Source: Deltaproteobacteria bacterium
Lineage (GTDB): Bacteria; Desulfobacterota; UBA8473
Reading direction: 5' to 3'
NCBI GenBank assembly: GCA_003599365.1
Contig: QZJR01000024.1
Span: 1-32,165 of the forward strand
DNA length: 32,165 nucleotides
Below the pieces are notes generated by a model, which did no database searches, was not told where the DNA came from, and worked only from the letters and a program-made list of their open reading frames with translations. This document shows, in pieces, positions 18,538 through 28,874 of this stretch. Within the stretch, counting starts at the first letter, position 1. Each line of letters begins with the position of its first letter. The translations under genes were made by a program, and so were the position numbers.

Positions 18538-21516
18538 ATGGCATTTAACGAGCTTAACAGCATAGAATATTTCATCATCCGCCAGCTTACCGGCATTAAT
18601 CTGAATCAGGTTCAGCATGGCATGGTAAAGGAAGATGCTGCGTCTTATGGCGATGATCCAAAATGGGAATATGTCCAGCCTGAATTGCTTTCGAGAGATA
18701 TTACCGATGTTCTTCTGGAAAAGGAATTAAAAGAATCTCTGATCCGTCTCAATCCCGCAATAAAATCAAACCCCGAACGCGCTGAAGAAGTAATACACAA
18801 ACTTCGCGCTATTCTGATTACTGTCGGCAATGTTGGTCTTGTGCGCGCTAATGAAGAATTTGCCAAATGGTTACGGGGAGAAATCTCCATGCCTATCGGT
18901 AAAAACAATGAACATGTAAATATTCGTCTGATAGACTTTGAAAAAATAGCTAACAACTCTTTTTTACTGACAAATCAATTCAAAATCAGAGCCAGAGAGA
19001 CAAAAATTCCCGATATCGTTATGTTTGTAAATGGGATTCCTCTTGTTGTAGGCGAAACGAAAACCCCTGTCAGACCTGCTGTAAGCTGGCTGGATGGCGC
19101 GCATGATATTCATGTCATTTATGAAAATGCTGTGCCCCAACTTTTTGTTCCCAATGTGTTTTCTTTTGCGACTGAAGGAAAAGAGCTTTTCATTGGCGGA
19201 GTGAGAACACCATTAGAATTCTGGTCACCATGGCGGCTTGAGGATGAAAAGGATGAACTGCATCATTTTGCCGGCTTACAGGACATAAAAAAACAGATGA
19301 CGCACTTATTAAAGCCTTCTACATTATTAGATATTTTGCAGTATTTTACGGTGTATGCAACAAACAGCAAAAAGAAAAAGATAAAGCTCGTCTGCCGATA
19401 CCAGCAATATGAAGGCGTCAATGCCATTGTTGAACGGGTTAAAGAAGGCAAAATAAAGAAAGGTTTAATCTGGCATTTTCAGGGGTCGGGTAAATCGTTG
19501 TTAATGCTGTTTGCCGCTCAAAAAATGCGTAAGCAACAGGAGCTTGGGAATCCCACTGTCATTATAATGGTTGACAGAGTTGATCTCGACACGCAAATAA
19601 CAGCAACTTTTAATACTGCCGAAGTTCCGAATATGGTGACAACCGACAATATTAAAGAACTGCATGACCTCCTGGGAAAAGATGCCAGAAAAATCATCAT
19701 TACCATGATTCATAAATTTAAAGATGCCTATCCCGACATGAACAAGCGTAAAAATATCATTGTGATGGTGGACGAAGCGCACAGAACACAGGAAGGTGAT
19801 CTCGGCCGCAAGATGCGAAGCGCTTTGCCCAATGCATTTTTATTCGGTTTAACCGGAACACCTATCAATAAAGCCGATAAAAACACATTCTGGGCATTTG
19901 GAGCCGACTCGGATAAAAGCGGATACCTGAGCCGATATACCTTTCAGGATAGTATTCGTGATAACGCCACACTGCCTTTGCATTTTGAACCGCGCTTGCC
20001 GGATTACCACATTGATAAAGAAAGCCTCGATATTGCTTTTAAAGAGATGGCAAATGACCTTAGCGAAGAAGACCGTAACAAACTCAGCCAGAAAGCCGCT
20101 AAAATGGCGGTATTTTTAAAATCTCCGGAACGAGTGAAAACCATAGTTCAAGATATAGTGGAGCATTTTCAAAAGCACGTGGAGCCGGAAGGTTTTAAAG
20201 CCTTGATTGTAACCCCTGACCGCTATGCCTGTGTCCAGTATAAAGAGGAGTTGGACAAACTGCTTTCACCCGAATCCAGCATCGTTGTTATGAGCACTTC
20301 TGCCAATGATGATCTGGAGTTCAAGCAAAACTTTGCACTGGACAGAGACCAGCAGGAAAAGGTAATTGAAAGATACAATGATTCAAATTCGCCGCTTAAA
20401 TTCCTTATTGTTACTGCAAAGCTGCTGACCGGTTTTGATTCGCCCATTTTACAAACAATGTATCTGGATAAATCGCTTAAAGACCATACGCTGCTGCAGG
20501 CAATTTGCCGCACAAACCGCCTCTTTCCGAATAAAACATTCGGACGGATTGTCGATTACTTTGGTGTCTTTGATGATACAGCAAGCGCCCTGGCATTTGA
20601 TGAAGAATCTGTAAAAAAGGTTATCAGTAATCTTCAAGAGCTGAAAGACAAACTCCCTGAACAAATGACACTTTGCTTATCTCATTTTGAGGGTTTAGAC
20701 AGAACAATAGAAGGTTTTGAAGGTTTGCAAGCAGCACAGGATTGCATAGGTTCAGATGAAAAGCGAGATGCCTTCGCAAAGGATTTTAGTTTATTGTCAA
20801 AACTATGGGAAGCCCTTTCACCGGATGATGTATTAAAGAACTATCAAAAGGATTATAAATGGCTTTCACAGGTTTATACCTCGGTTAAACCGGGTTCCGA
20901 TGATAACGGAAGGTTATTATGGCATGCATTGGGAGCACAGACTACGGCTCTTATCCATGAGCATATTCATGTTGCCGGCATTAACCACGATATGGAAGAG
21001 ATGGTTTTAGACGCCGATGTAATTGACAACTTAATGAGTAAAAAAGACCCTAAAGATGCAGATAAGATTGTAAAAATATTGTCAGGCAGGCTGGGTAAAA
21101 ATAAAGGCAATCCGATTTTTAGAAAGTTAAGTGAAAGGCTTGAAGCACTGAGAGACAAGGCTGAAAAAGGGTTAATCAATAGCATCGAATTTATTAAACA
21201 GCTTTGTGAAATCGCAAGAGAAACCTTGCAGGCTGAGAAGCAGAAGGGTAACGGTGAACAGCAAAAATCAGCAAAAGCGGCATTAACGGAGTTGTTTCTT
21301 GAACTTAAAACAGATAAAACACCGGCAATAGTTGAAAGAATAGTAAATGACATTGATGAGATTGTTCGTTTAGTCCGCTTTGACGGTTGGCAAAATACCA
21401 TTCCCGGTGAAAGAGAGGTTCAAAAATCTTTACGCAAGACATTGTTGAAATATCAATTGCACAAAGATGAAGAGCTGTTTAATAAATCGTATGAGTATAT
21501 TAAAGAATATTATTGA
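18538..21516 (+). CDS. hsdR: Type I restriction-modification endonuclease/translocase subunit
   Basis: 992 aa; nuclease PDIVMFVNGIPLVVGETKTP, Walker A FQGSGKSLLM, VDEAHRTQ, LTGTPINK. Confidence 0.96.
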   Translation: MAFNELNSIEYFIIRQLTGINLNQVQHGMVKEDAASYGDDPKWEYVQPELLSRDITDVLLEKELKESLIRLNPAIKSNPERAEEVIHKLRAILITVGNVGLVRANEEFAKWLRGEISMPIGKNNEHVNIRLIDFEKIANNSFLLTNQFKIRARETKIPDIVMFVNGIPLVVGETKTPVRPAVSWLDGAHDIHVIYENAVPQLFVPNVFSFATEGKELFIGGVRTPLEFWSPWRLEDEKDELHHFAGLQDIKKQMTHLLKPSTLLDILQYFTVYATNSKKKKIKLVCRYQQYEGVNAIVERVKEGKIKKGLIWHFQGSGKSLLMLFAAQKMRKQQELGNPTVIIMVDRVDLDTQITATFNTAEVPNMVTTDNIKELHDLLGKDARKIIITMIHKFKDAYPDMNKRKNIIVMVDEAHRTQEGDLGRKMRSALPNAFLFGLTGTPINKADKNTFWAFGADSDKSGYLSRYTFQDSIRDNATLPLHFEPRLPDYHIDKESLDIAFKEMANDLSEEDRNKLSQKAAKMAVFLKSPERVKTIVQDIVEHFQKHVEPEGFKALIVTPDRYACVQYKEELDKLLSPESSIVVMSTSANDDLEFKQNFALDRDQQEKVIERYNDSNSPLKFLIVTAKLLTGFDSPILQTMYLDKSLKDHTLLQAICRTNRLFPNKTFGRIVDYFGVFDDTASALAFDEESVKKVISNLQELKDKLPEQMTLCLSHFEGLDRTIEGFEGLQAAQDCIGSDEKRDAFAKDFSLLSKLWEALSPDDVLKNYQKDYKWLSQVYTSVKPGSDDNGRLLWHALGAQTTALIHEHIHVAGINHDMEEMVLDADVIDNLMSKKDPKDADKIVKILSGRLGKNKGNPIFRKLSERLEALRDKAEKGLINSIEFIKQLCEIARETLQAEKQKGNGEQQKSAKAALTELFLELKTDKTPAIVERIVNDIDEIVRLVRFDGWQNTIPGEREVQKSLRKTLLKYQLHKDEELFNKSYEYIKEYY

Positions 21517-21746
21517 ATCAAACTAATCGTCCGTATTTTTTGGGGAAACTAAAGAGTGAGTATGTTTAGGGGCTACCTGCCCGTTGAGCCTGTGGAAAAA
21601 CCCCTGGATTTCTCCAATAATTGCTTTACCAGACGGCAGATTTATGTTACTATCACCGCAATAATATGAGGTCAACCCGTTTAACCTTGATTACCCCCTG
21701 AATCAAATTAATAACCCTAAAAAATCCGCGCTGATAGAAAACTAAT

Positions 21747-21781
21747 TCTCTATCAAACAGCTTAAATTTCCATGATAGAGA
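21747..21781. other. Inverted repeat TCTCTATCA/TGATAGAGA downstream of the relE-like gene
   Basis: 9-bp perfect arms at 21747-21755 and 21773-21781. Confidence 0.45.
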
Positions 21782-21786
21782 GGAAC

Positions 21787-22062
21787 TCAATAAACATCAT
21801 CATGATGCCCGACAGTTACCGGTACTATTTCCTTGTCATTGAAGTAAAATTCAAGCGTAATTCGGTAGGAGATATTGATGGAGACAGAGTATAAATCTTT
21901 CAATTTACCTTTCAACGGATGCAATCTTAAAGAGGGATGGTGGGGATTGATTTCCAATATTTTGAGAGTCTTTTCGTACTGAGTAAGCAATTCAGGGTGT
22001 TCTTTTACAAACCGTTTTGCTTTTTTAGTATAGCTGTCAGTATAAATCAGCTTATATTTCAT
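21787..22062 (-). CDS. RelE/YafQ-like toxin of a type II TA system
   Basis: 91 aa; HHPSLRLHPLKGKLKDLYSVSINISYRITLEFYFNDKEIVPVTVGHHDDVY. Confidence 0.88.
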   Translation of the reverse strand: MKYKLIYTDSYTKKAKRFVKEHPELLTQYEKTLKILEINPHHPSLRLHPLKGKLKDLYSVSINISYRITLEFYFNDKEIVPVTVGHHDDVY

Positions 22063-22310
22063 TTTGTTATCCGCTGAATGTGTTTTTCAACACTTTCGGT
22101 AACAAATTTTCCATTTTGATAATCTGCCCTTGTTTCATGCAATGCAGCGTCAAGCTCGCATTCACGTAGATAATTGTATTGCTGTATATCCATAATGACA
22201 TATTTTTCTTTTCCGCGTACGGTAATGACCAATTCGTTATCATCGGCTAATTTGCTCTCAATTACAGATACGCCTTTGGTTTTCAATTGGTTGGCAGTAA
22301 TAGTGTTCAT
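22059..22310 (-). CDS. Phd/YefM-like antitoxin
   Basis: 83 aa; MNTITANQLKTKGVSVIESKLADDNELVITVRGKEKYVIMDIQQYNYLRE; ATGA overlap with the toxin gene. Confidence 0.85.
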   Translation of the reverse strand: MNTITANQLKTKGVSVIESKLADDNELVITVRGKEKYVIMDIQQYNYLRECELDAALHETRADYQNGKFVTESVEKHIQRITK

Positions 22311-22413
22311 AAGAACCTCATTAATAAAGTTTTCAATATGATTTTTATAGTACGATTATAAGTTTGTTTATAGAATTATTCAAGAAAAAATTTAATAAAT
22401 GCATGAACCCGGA

Positions 22414-22446
22414 CGTTTTTCGAGCTGCTTCGCTCTGTGAAAAACG
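22414..22446. other. Intergenic stem-loop CGTTTTTC-GAGC ... GCTC-TGT-GAAAAACG
   Basis: Two-part inverted repeat with a 3-nt bulge, between the TA pair and the SUI1 gene. Confidence 0.5.
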
Positions 22447-22581
22447 CCGATTATGCTGTGGTGTGTGGAGAAAAACCATGCATTTTCCAGTCAGTAGGGT
22501 AACTTCAGAGGGGTACGCTGCCGAGATTCTTACTCTTCAGAAACTTGCTGACGGCAACCAATCGGGAGAGCATTTTTTAAA

Positions 22582-22947
22582 TTGAAAGACAGAGATAATA
22601 ACAGCAGACTTGTTTATTCAACGGAGTTAGGCAGGATGTGCCCTTCCTGTGGAGAGCAATCTGATAAATGTCAATGCAAAAATAAAAAAAATAATCCTGC
22701 CAAGGGAGACGGAGAAGTTCGAGTCGAGAGATCTGCCAAGGGAAGAAAAGGAAAAGGCGTCTCCTTAATCAGTGGAATTCCTCTTGAAGGAGTACAGTTG
22801 AAAGAGCTTGCAAAAGAACTTAAACAAAAATGCGGAACCGGTGGAACAATTAAGAACAGTGTAATCGAAATTCAGGGTGACCACAGAGATGTTCTGGTTG
22901 AAGAGCTGAATAAGCTGGGCTATAAAGCTAAAAAGGCCGGTGGATAG
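22582..22947 (+). CDS. SUI1/YciH-family translation initiation factor with N-terminal zinc-ribbon-like cysteines
   Basis: 121 aa (TTG start); RLVYSTELGRMCPSCGEQSDKCQC ... GRKGKGVSLISGI...LKQKCGTGGTIKNSVIEIQGDHRD. Confidence 0.9.
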   Translation: MKDRDNNSRLVYSTELGRMCPSCGEQSDKCQCKNKKNNPAKGDGEVRVERSAKGRKGKGVSLISGIPLEGVQLKELAKELKQKCGTGGTIKNSVIEIQGDHRDVLVEELNKLGYKAKKAGG

Positions 22948-22952
22948 ACCCT

Positions 22953-23684
22953 ATGGAAGAGATTAATATCCTTGAATTTCAAAAAGGCTGGCTTGCAGTG
23001 GACAAACCCTGCGGATTGAGTGTCCATAATAATCCCGGAAATGACCTTGTTTATGTGTTGTCTGACAGGATTAGTTCAGATGCTTTACTGAAAAAGCATC
23101 TTGGGATAAATGCCTCCTTCCTGATTCATCCGGTTCACAGGCTGGACAAAGAGACCAGTGGGGTGATGTTGCTTGCTACGGACATCAACGTCTTGCGCAA
23201 CCTGTCTGACTTGTTTCTCAAGGGCAGGGTTAAAAAAAGATACCTTGCCCTTGTACATGGTGTTTTTGATCGTGAGGCAGGAAGTCATCAATATAATATA
23301 TGGGATTATCCCTTGTCAAAGACAGCAGGCGGCAGAGAAGACCCTGTTGGTAAAGGCAGGCGTGTAAACTGTGTGACCCGGTACAGGGTGTTACAGCAAA
23401 GCAGCCGTTATTCTTTGCTGGAGATTGAACTGATGACCGGTCGGAAACACCAGATTCGACGTCATGCAAAACTTTCCGGCCACCCTGTTACAGGAGACAC
23501 TCGGTACGGATCGAAAAAATCTATCCGCTATTTAAGAGATACTCTCTCCTATCATCGGCTGGGACTTCATTGCAAATGTCTTGAATTCGTTCCGCCCGGT
23601 CAAAAAGAAGAGGTCCGCATCATATCAGAGAATCCTTTAACCGATATGGATAAGCTTCTTTCAGGTGATGTATTGCAGATGTAA
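22953..23684 (+). CDS. RluA-family pseudouridine synthase
   Basis: 243 aa; VHRLDKETSGVMLLA catalytic motif; LMTGRKHQIRRHAKLSGHPVTGDTRYG. Confidence 0.93.
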   Translation: MEEINILEFQKGWLAVDKPCGLSVHNNPGNDLVYVLSDRISSDALLKKHLGINASFLIHPVHRLDKETSGVMLLATDINVLRNLSDLFLKGRVKKRYLALVHGVFDREAGSHQYNIWDYPLSKTAGGREDPVGKGRRVNCVTRYRVLQQSSRYSLLEIELMTGRKHQIRRHAKLSGHPVTGDTRYGSKKSIRYLRDTLSYHRLGLHCKCLEFVPPGQKEEVRIISENPLTDMDKLLSGDVLQM

Positions 23685-23765
23685 TGTGTTAAGACTGTTG
23701 GAACACCGACTCCGGGAAAAATAACTAATTATTGAACTGACGTAAAATATAAAAAGGAGGACAAT

Positions 23766-25727
23766 ATGGGCAATCCACTCTGGAAGCCATCGGAAGAGAG
23801 GAAGATGAATGCCAATATAACAAGGTTTATAGATGCTGTTAATAAGCGTTATGGGAAAAGCTTTTGCTCTTATGACGAACTTTATGACTGGTCGATAAAT
23901 AATATATCCGATTTTTGGGCATCTGTTTGGGATTTCTGTGAGATCAAGGCTTCCAGGGATTATGACATTGTTGTTGATGACCCTGGTAAAATGCCCGGGA
24001 CAAAGTGGTTTACAGGGGCAAGGCTTAATTTTGCTGAAAATCTCCTCAGATATAGGGATGAACACACAGCTTTTGTATTTAAAGGGGAGAATCAAAAATC
24101 GGCAAAAATGAGTTACTCTGAGCTTTATGATTCTGTGGCGCGTCTGGCAAAATCACTTCGAGAGATGGGAGTTACCCCAGGGGATCGAATAGTTGCATAC
24201 ATGCCCAATATGATAGAGACAGCTGTTGCCATGCTTGCTGTTACCGGTATCGGTGCTGAATGGGCTTCCTGTGCAACTGATATCGGTCCAGGAGCAGCTT
24301 TAGATCGCTTTGGTCAAATTGAACCAAAGGTTTTATTCACTGCTGACGGATACTTTTATAAAGGGAAGGCTTTTAGTTCCCTTTCCAATGCGGCTGAGAT
24401 TGCAAAAGGAATACCTTCAATTGAAAAGGTTATAGTAACTTCTTATACCGAACAGAAACCTGACATTGGCTGTATTCCTAACTCTGTACATTATGATGAT
24501 TTCCTGTCCGGGGAAAACGGGCTTGAAATTCAGTTCGAACAATTACCCTTTGATCATCCCGTATTTATTATGTTTTCTTCCGGAACGACCGGTAAGCCAA
24601 AGTGCATGGTTCAAGGAAGTGGAGTTCTTGTCAATCACTTAAAAGAGCTAATACTTCATGCTGATTTAAAGCGGGAAGACACGATCTTTTATATAACAAC
24701 CTGTAGTTGGATGATGTGGAATTGGCTGCTGAGCTCACTGGCGACAGGGGCTACTATTGTGCTATATGATGGCAATGCCCTTTATCCCGACGCAGGTGCC
24801 ATGTGGAAGTTAGTTCAGGATGAAAAAACAACTGTTTTTGGTTGCAGTGCAAGTTATATTAATCATCTCAAAAGCCAGGGAGTTAAACCTGGAAAGGACT
24901 ATGACCTGTCTTCACTGAGACAAATATCCCAGACCGGATCACCTCTTTCAGCCAAAGGATTTGAATATGTTTACCAGGAAATTAAGGAGGATTTGCATTT
25001 TAATTCTATTGCAGGTGGCACGGATATCAATGGTTGTTTCGCTATTGGAAGCCCTATGCAGCCGGTATATGCCGGTGAATTACAGGGCCCGGGATTAGGA
25101 ATGAAAGTAAAGGCATATGATGAAACAGGCAATCCGGTAGTTGACCGGCAGGGAGAGCTTGTTTGCGAAGCCGCCTCCCCTTCAATGCCACTTTACTTCT
25201 GGAATGATCCTGATGGCAAAAGGTACAGAGATGCCTACTTTGATTTCTATCCTGATTTGAATGTATGGCGGCATGGTGATTACATTGTGGTTAATAGTGA
25301 CACAGGTGGAATTACTTTCTTTGGCAGATCTGACTCCGTCTTGAAGCCTTCCGGAGTGCGAATAGGCACAGCCGAGATATATAATCAGGTAGAAAAATTG
25401 GAAGAAGTTGCCGATAGCCTTGCAATAGGTCAGAGCTGGCAAGGGGATCAGCGCATCATTCTCTTTGTTAAACTTGCTGAAGGATATCAGTTAACAGACG
25501 ATTTGAAAAACAGGATTAAAAAAACCTTGCGGGAAAACGCCTCACCCAGACATGTCCCGGCTAAGATTATAAAAGTGCCGGATATCCCCTATACCCTTAA
25601 CATGAAGAAGGTTGAAAGTTCGGTTACGAATATAATAGATGGCAGACCTGTCCTGAATAGGGATGCCCTGATCAATCCGGAATCTTTGGATTACTATGAT
25701 GATCTTGAAGAACTTCACGCGGACTAA
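23766..25727 (+). CDS. Acetoacetyl-CoA synthetase
   Basis: 653 aa; AMP-binding MFSSGTTGKPKCMVQGSG; GARLNFAENLLR; STDIN-like GGTDINGCF; RHGDYI; PYTLNMKKVE. Confidence 0.9.
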   Translation: MGNPLWKPSEERKMNANITRFIDAVNKRYGKSFCSYDELYDWSINNISDFWASVWDFCEIKASRDYDIVVDDPGKMPGTKWFTGARLNFAENLLRYRDEHTAFVFKGENQKSAKMSYSELYDSVARLAKSLREMGVTPGDRIVAYMPNMIETAVAMLAVTGIGAEWASCATDIGPGAALDRFGQIEPKVLFTADGYFYKGKAFSSLSNAAEIAKGIPSIEKVIVTSYTEQKPDIGCIPNSVHYDDFLSGENGLEIQFEQLPFDHPVFIMFSSGTTGKPKCMVQGSGVLVNHLKELILHADLKREDTIFYITTCSWMMWNWLLSSLATGATIVLYDGNALYPDAGAMWKLVQDEKTTVFGCSASYINHLKSQGVKPGKDYDLSSLRQISQTGSPLSAKGFEYVYQEIKEDLHFNSIAGGTDINGCFAIGSPMQPVYAGELQGPGLGMKVKAYDETGNPVVDRQGELVCEAASPSMPLYFWNDPDGKRYRDAYFDFYPDLNVWRHGDYIVVNSDTGGITFFGRSDSVLKPSGVRIGTAEIYNQVEKLEEVADSLAIGQSWQGDQRIILFVKLAEGYQLTDDLKNRIKKTLRENASPRHVPAKIIKVPDIPYTLNMKKVESSVTNIIDGRPVLNRDALINPESLDYYDDLEELHAD

Positions 25728-25745
25728 GGGTGTGATGGGAATGAA

Positions 25746-25823
25746 TGGCGTCCCCAAGGGGATTTGAACCCCTGTTACCGGCGTGAAAGGCCGGTGTCCT
25801 GGGCCAGGCTAGACGATGGGGAC
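25746..25823 (-). tRNA. tRNA-Glu (TTC)
   Basis: Minus strand GTCCCCATCGTCTAGCCTGG...CCGGC-CTTTCAC-GCCGG...GGTTCAAATCC...TGGGGACG with encoded CCA. Confidence 0.95.
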
Positions 25824-25825
25824 GC

Positions 25826-25901
25826 TGGTGGGCCGTGCTGGACTCGAACCAGCGACTCTCTGCTTAAAAGGCAGATACTCTACCTCCTGAGTTAACGGCC
25901 C
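25826..25901 (-). tRNA. tRNA-Lys (TTT)
   Basis: Minus strand GGGCCGTTAACTCAGGAGGTAGAG...TCTGC-CTTTTAA-GCAGA...GGTTCGAGTCC...ACGGCCCACCA; CCA encoded. Confidence 0.95.
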
Positions 25902-25909
25902 TTAAAAAC

Positions 25910-27241
<1,332 letters not shown>

Positions 27242-27274
27242 TTAACTGCCTTAATCCCTTTAACCTGGGATTTT

Positions 27275-28870
27275 TTATAATTTTAACTGTTTAATAGAGA
27301 CAACGTTTGGCAGTTTAGTTAATTCATCCAGTATTTTTTTAGAGACAGGGGTGTCGATACTCAAGAGGACTATAGCCCTTCCCCCTATCTCTTCTCTGCT
27401 GAATTGCATATTGGCGATATTGATATCTGTGTTTCCCAGAATACTCCCTATATTTCCTATAACCCCAGGACGGTCAACGGTATGAAATAGTAGCAAATTT
27501 CCCTGCGGTATCGCCTCCAACCGAAACTTATTAATCCGTATAATTCTAGGCTCCTTCTTACCAAAGAGGGTGCCGGCAACTATGTTCTCTCCTTTTGTCG
27601 TTCTGGTCTTAATTGTAAGCAGACTTGTGAAATCCTCACTCTTTGTGCTCTTTGATTCAACTACCTTTACACCCCTTTCTTTGGCAATAATAGGGGCATT
27701 TACAAAATTTATACCGTCTCTCAGGATTGGTTTGAAGATACCGGTCAATATTGAAGTAGTAATAGGTGTCACGTCCAGCTCAGCAATATCCCCACTGTAT
27801 TCTATTGCTATCTCCTCCAGTGCCCCTGGTTCCAGTTGTGCTTGAAAACTGCCCAGTTTCTCTGCAAGATCCATATAGGGTTTAATCCTGGAGAGGGTAT
27901 CTCCGCTTACTGATGGAACATTAACAGCATTTTTGATTGTTCCGTATAGTAGATAATTTGCTATCTGTTCTGCGATAGCTACTGCCACATTCTCCTGAGC
28001 TTCATCGGTGGATGCTCCCAAATGAGGTGTGCAGATCACCTCATCCAGATCAAATAAAGGGCTATCCTGAGGAGGTTCTTGCTCGAAAACATCAAGGGCA
28101 GCTCCGGCAACCTTTCCGCTCTTTATTGCTTCATAGAGGTCCTTTTCGTTAACCATTCCCCCTCTGGCACAGTTTATAATCATAACCCCATCCTTCATTT
28201 TTTTGAAGGCTTTTTTGTTAATGATATTTCTAGTTTCTTCAGAAAGTGGGACATGGATGGTAATGTAATGTGATCTTTCAAAAAGCTCATAAAGGGAAAC
28301 CAGTTCCACTTCCATTTCACGAGCCTTCTCTTCCGAGATGAAGGGATCATATGCTATAATGTTCATTTTCAGGCCCTTGGCTCGATCCCCCACAATACTT
28401 CCAATCCTTCCCAGTCCGATGATACCAAGGGTTTTGTCGAACAGTTCTCTCCCCTTGAACTTCTTTTTCTCCCATTTTTTTGCCTTCATGGAAGCGGTAG
28501 CCTGGGGGATGTTTCTTGAGAGGGACAACATCATGGATATGGCATGCTCGGCAGTCGTAATCATGTTGCCCTCAGGGGCATTCATAACGACAATTCCTCT
28601 TTTGGTAGCTGCCTCTATATCAACATTGTCCAGTCCGATCCCTGCCCTCCCTATGACCAGTAGATTTTTTGCAGCATCTATAATATCTGCCGTAACCTTT
28701 GTAGCACTCCTGATGGCCAGACCATGATAATCCTTGATTTTCTTTTTGAGTTCTTCTTTTGATAGGTTTGTATCGATATCTGCGTGAATACCCGGGGTAT
28801 TCTTTAGTATCTGTATCCCTATCTCTGAAAGGTTATCACTGACCAGTATCTTTTTCACCCAATCCCCCAA
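27275..28870 (-). CDS. serA: D-3-phosphoglycerate dehydrogenase
   Basis: 531 aa; GLGRIGSIV, NCARGGMVNE, C-terminal ACT domain DRPGVIGNIGSILG. Confidence 0.95.
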   Translation of the reverse strand: MGDWVKKILVSDNLSEIGIQILKNTPGIHADIDTNLSKEELKKKIKDYHGLAIRSATKVTADIIDAAKNLLVIGRAGIGLDNVDIEAATKRGIVVMNAPEGNMITTAEHAISMMLSLSRNIPQATASMKAKKWEKKKFKGRELFDKTLGIIGLGRIGSIVGDRAKGLKMNIIAYDPFISEEKAREMEVELVSLYELFERSHYITIHVPLSEETRNIINKKAFKKMKDGVMIINCARGGMVNEKDLYEAIKSGKVAGAALDVFEQEPPQDSPLFDLDEVICTPHLGASTDEAQENVAVAIAEQIANYLLYGTIKNAVNVPSVSGDTLSRIKPYMDLAEKLGSFQAQLEPGALEEIAIEYSGDIAELDVTPITTSILTGIFKPILRDGINFVNAPIIAKERGVKVVESKSTKSEDFTSLLTIKTRTTKGENIVAGTLFGKKEPRIIRINKFRLEAIPQGNLLLFHTVDRPGVIGNIGSILGNTDINIANMQFSREEIGGRAIVLLSIDTPVSKKILDELTKLPNVVSIKQLKL

Positions 28871-28874
28871 AAAC

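Noticed and set aside
20967-21401. 144-aa minus-strand ORF opposite hsdR
   Set aside because: Antisense to a confident hsdR reading frame; Ser/Leu-rich shadow ORF.
13221-22310. Prophage or integrative element
   Set aside because: No integrase, transposase, or phage structural genes, and the tRNA genes at 25.7-25.9 kb are intact and distant from the island edges.
22364-22585. 73-aa plus-strand ORF upstream of the SUI1 gene
   Set aside because: Runs through the 22414-22446 hairpin, no recognisable domain, and composition looks non-coding.
23661-24095. 144-aa minus-strand ORF over the start of the acetoacetyl-CoA synthetase gene
   Set aside because: Antisense to a strongly supported CDS; no domain recognised.
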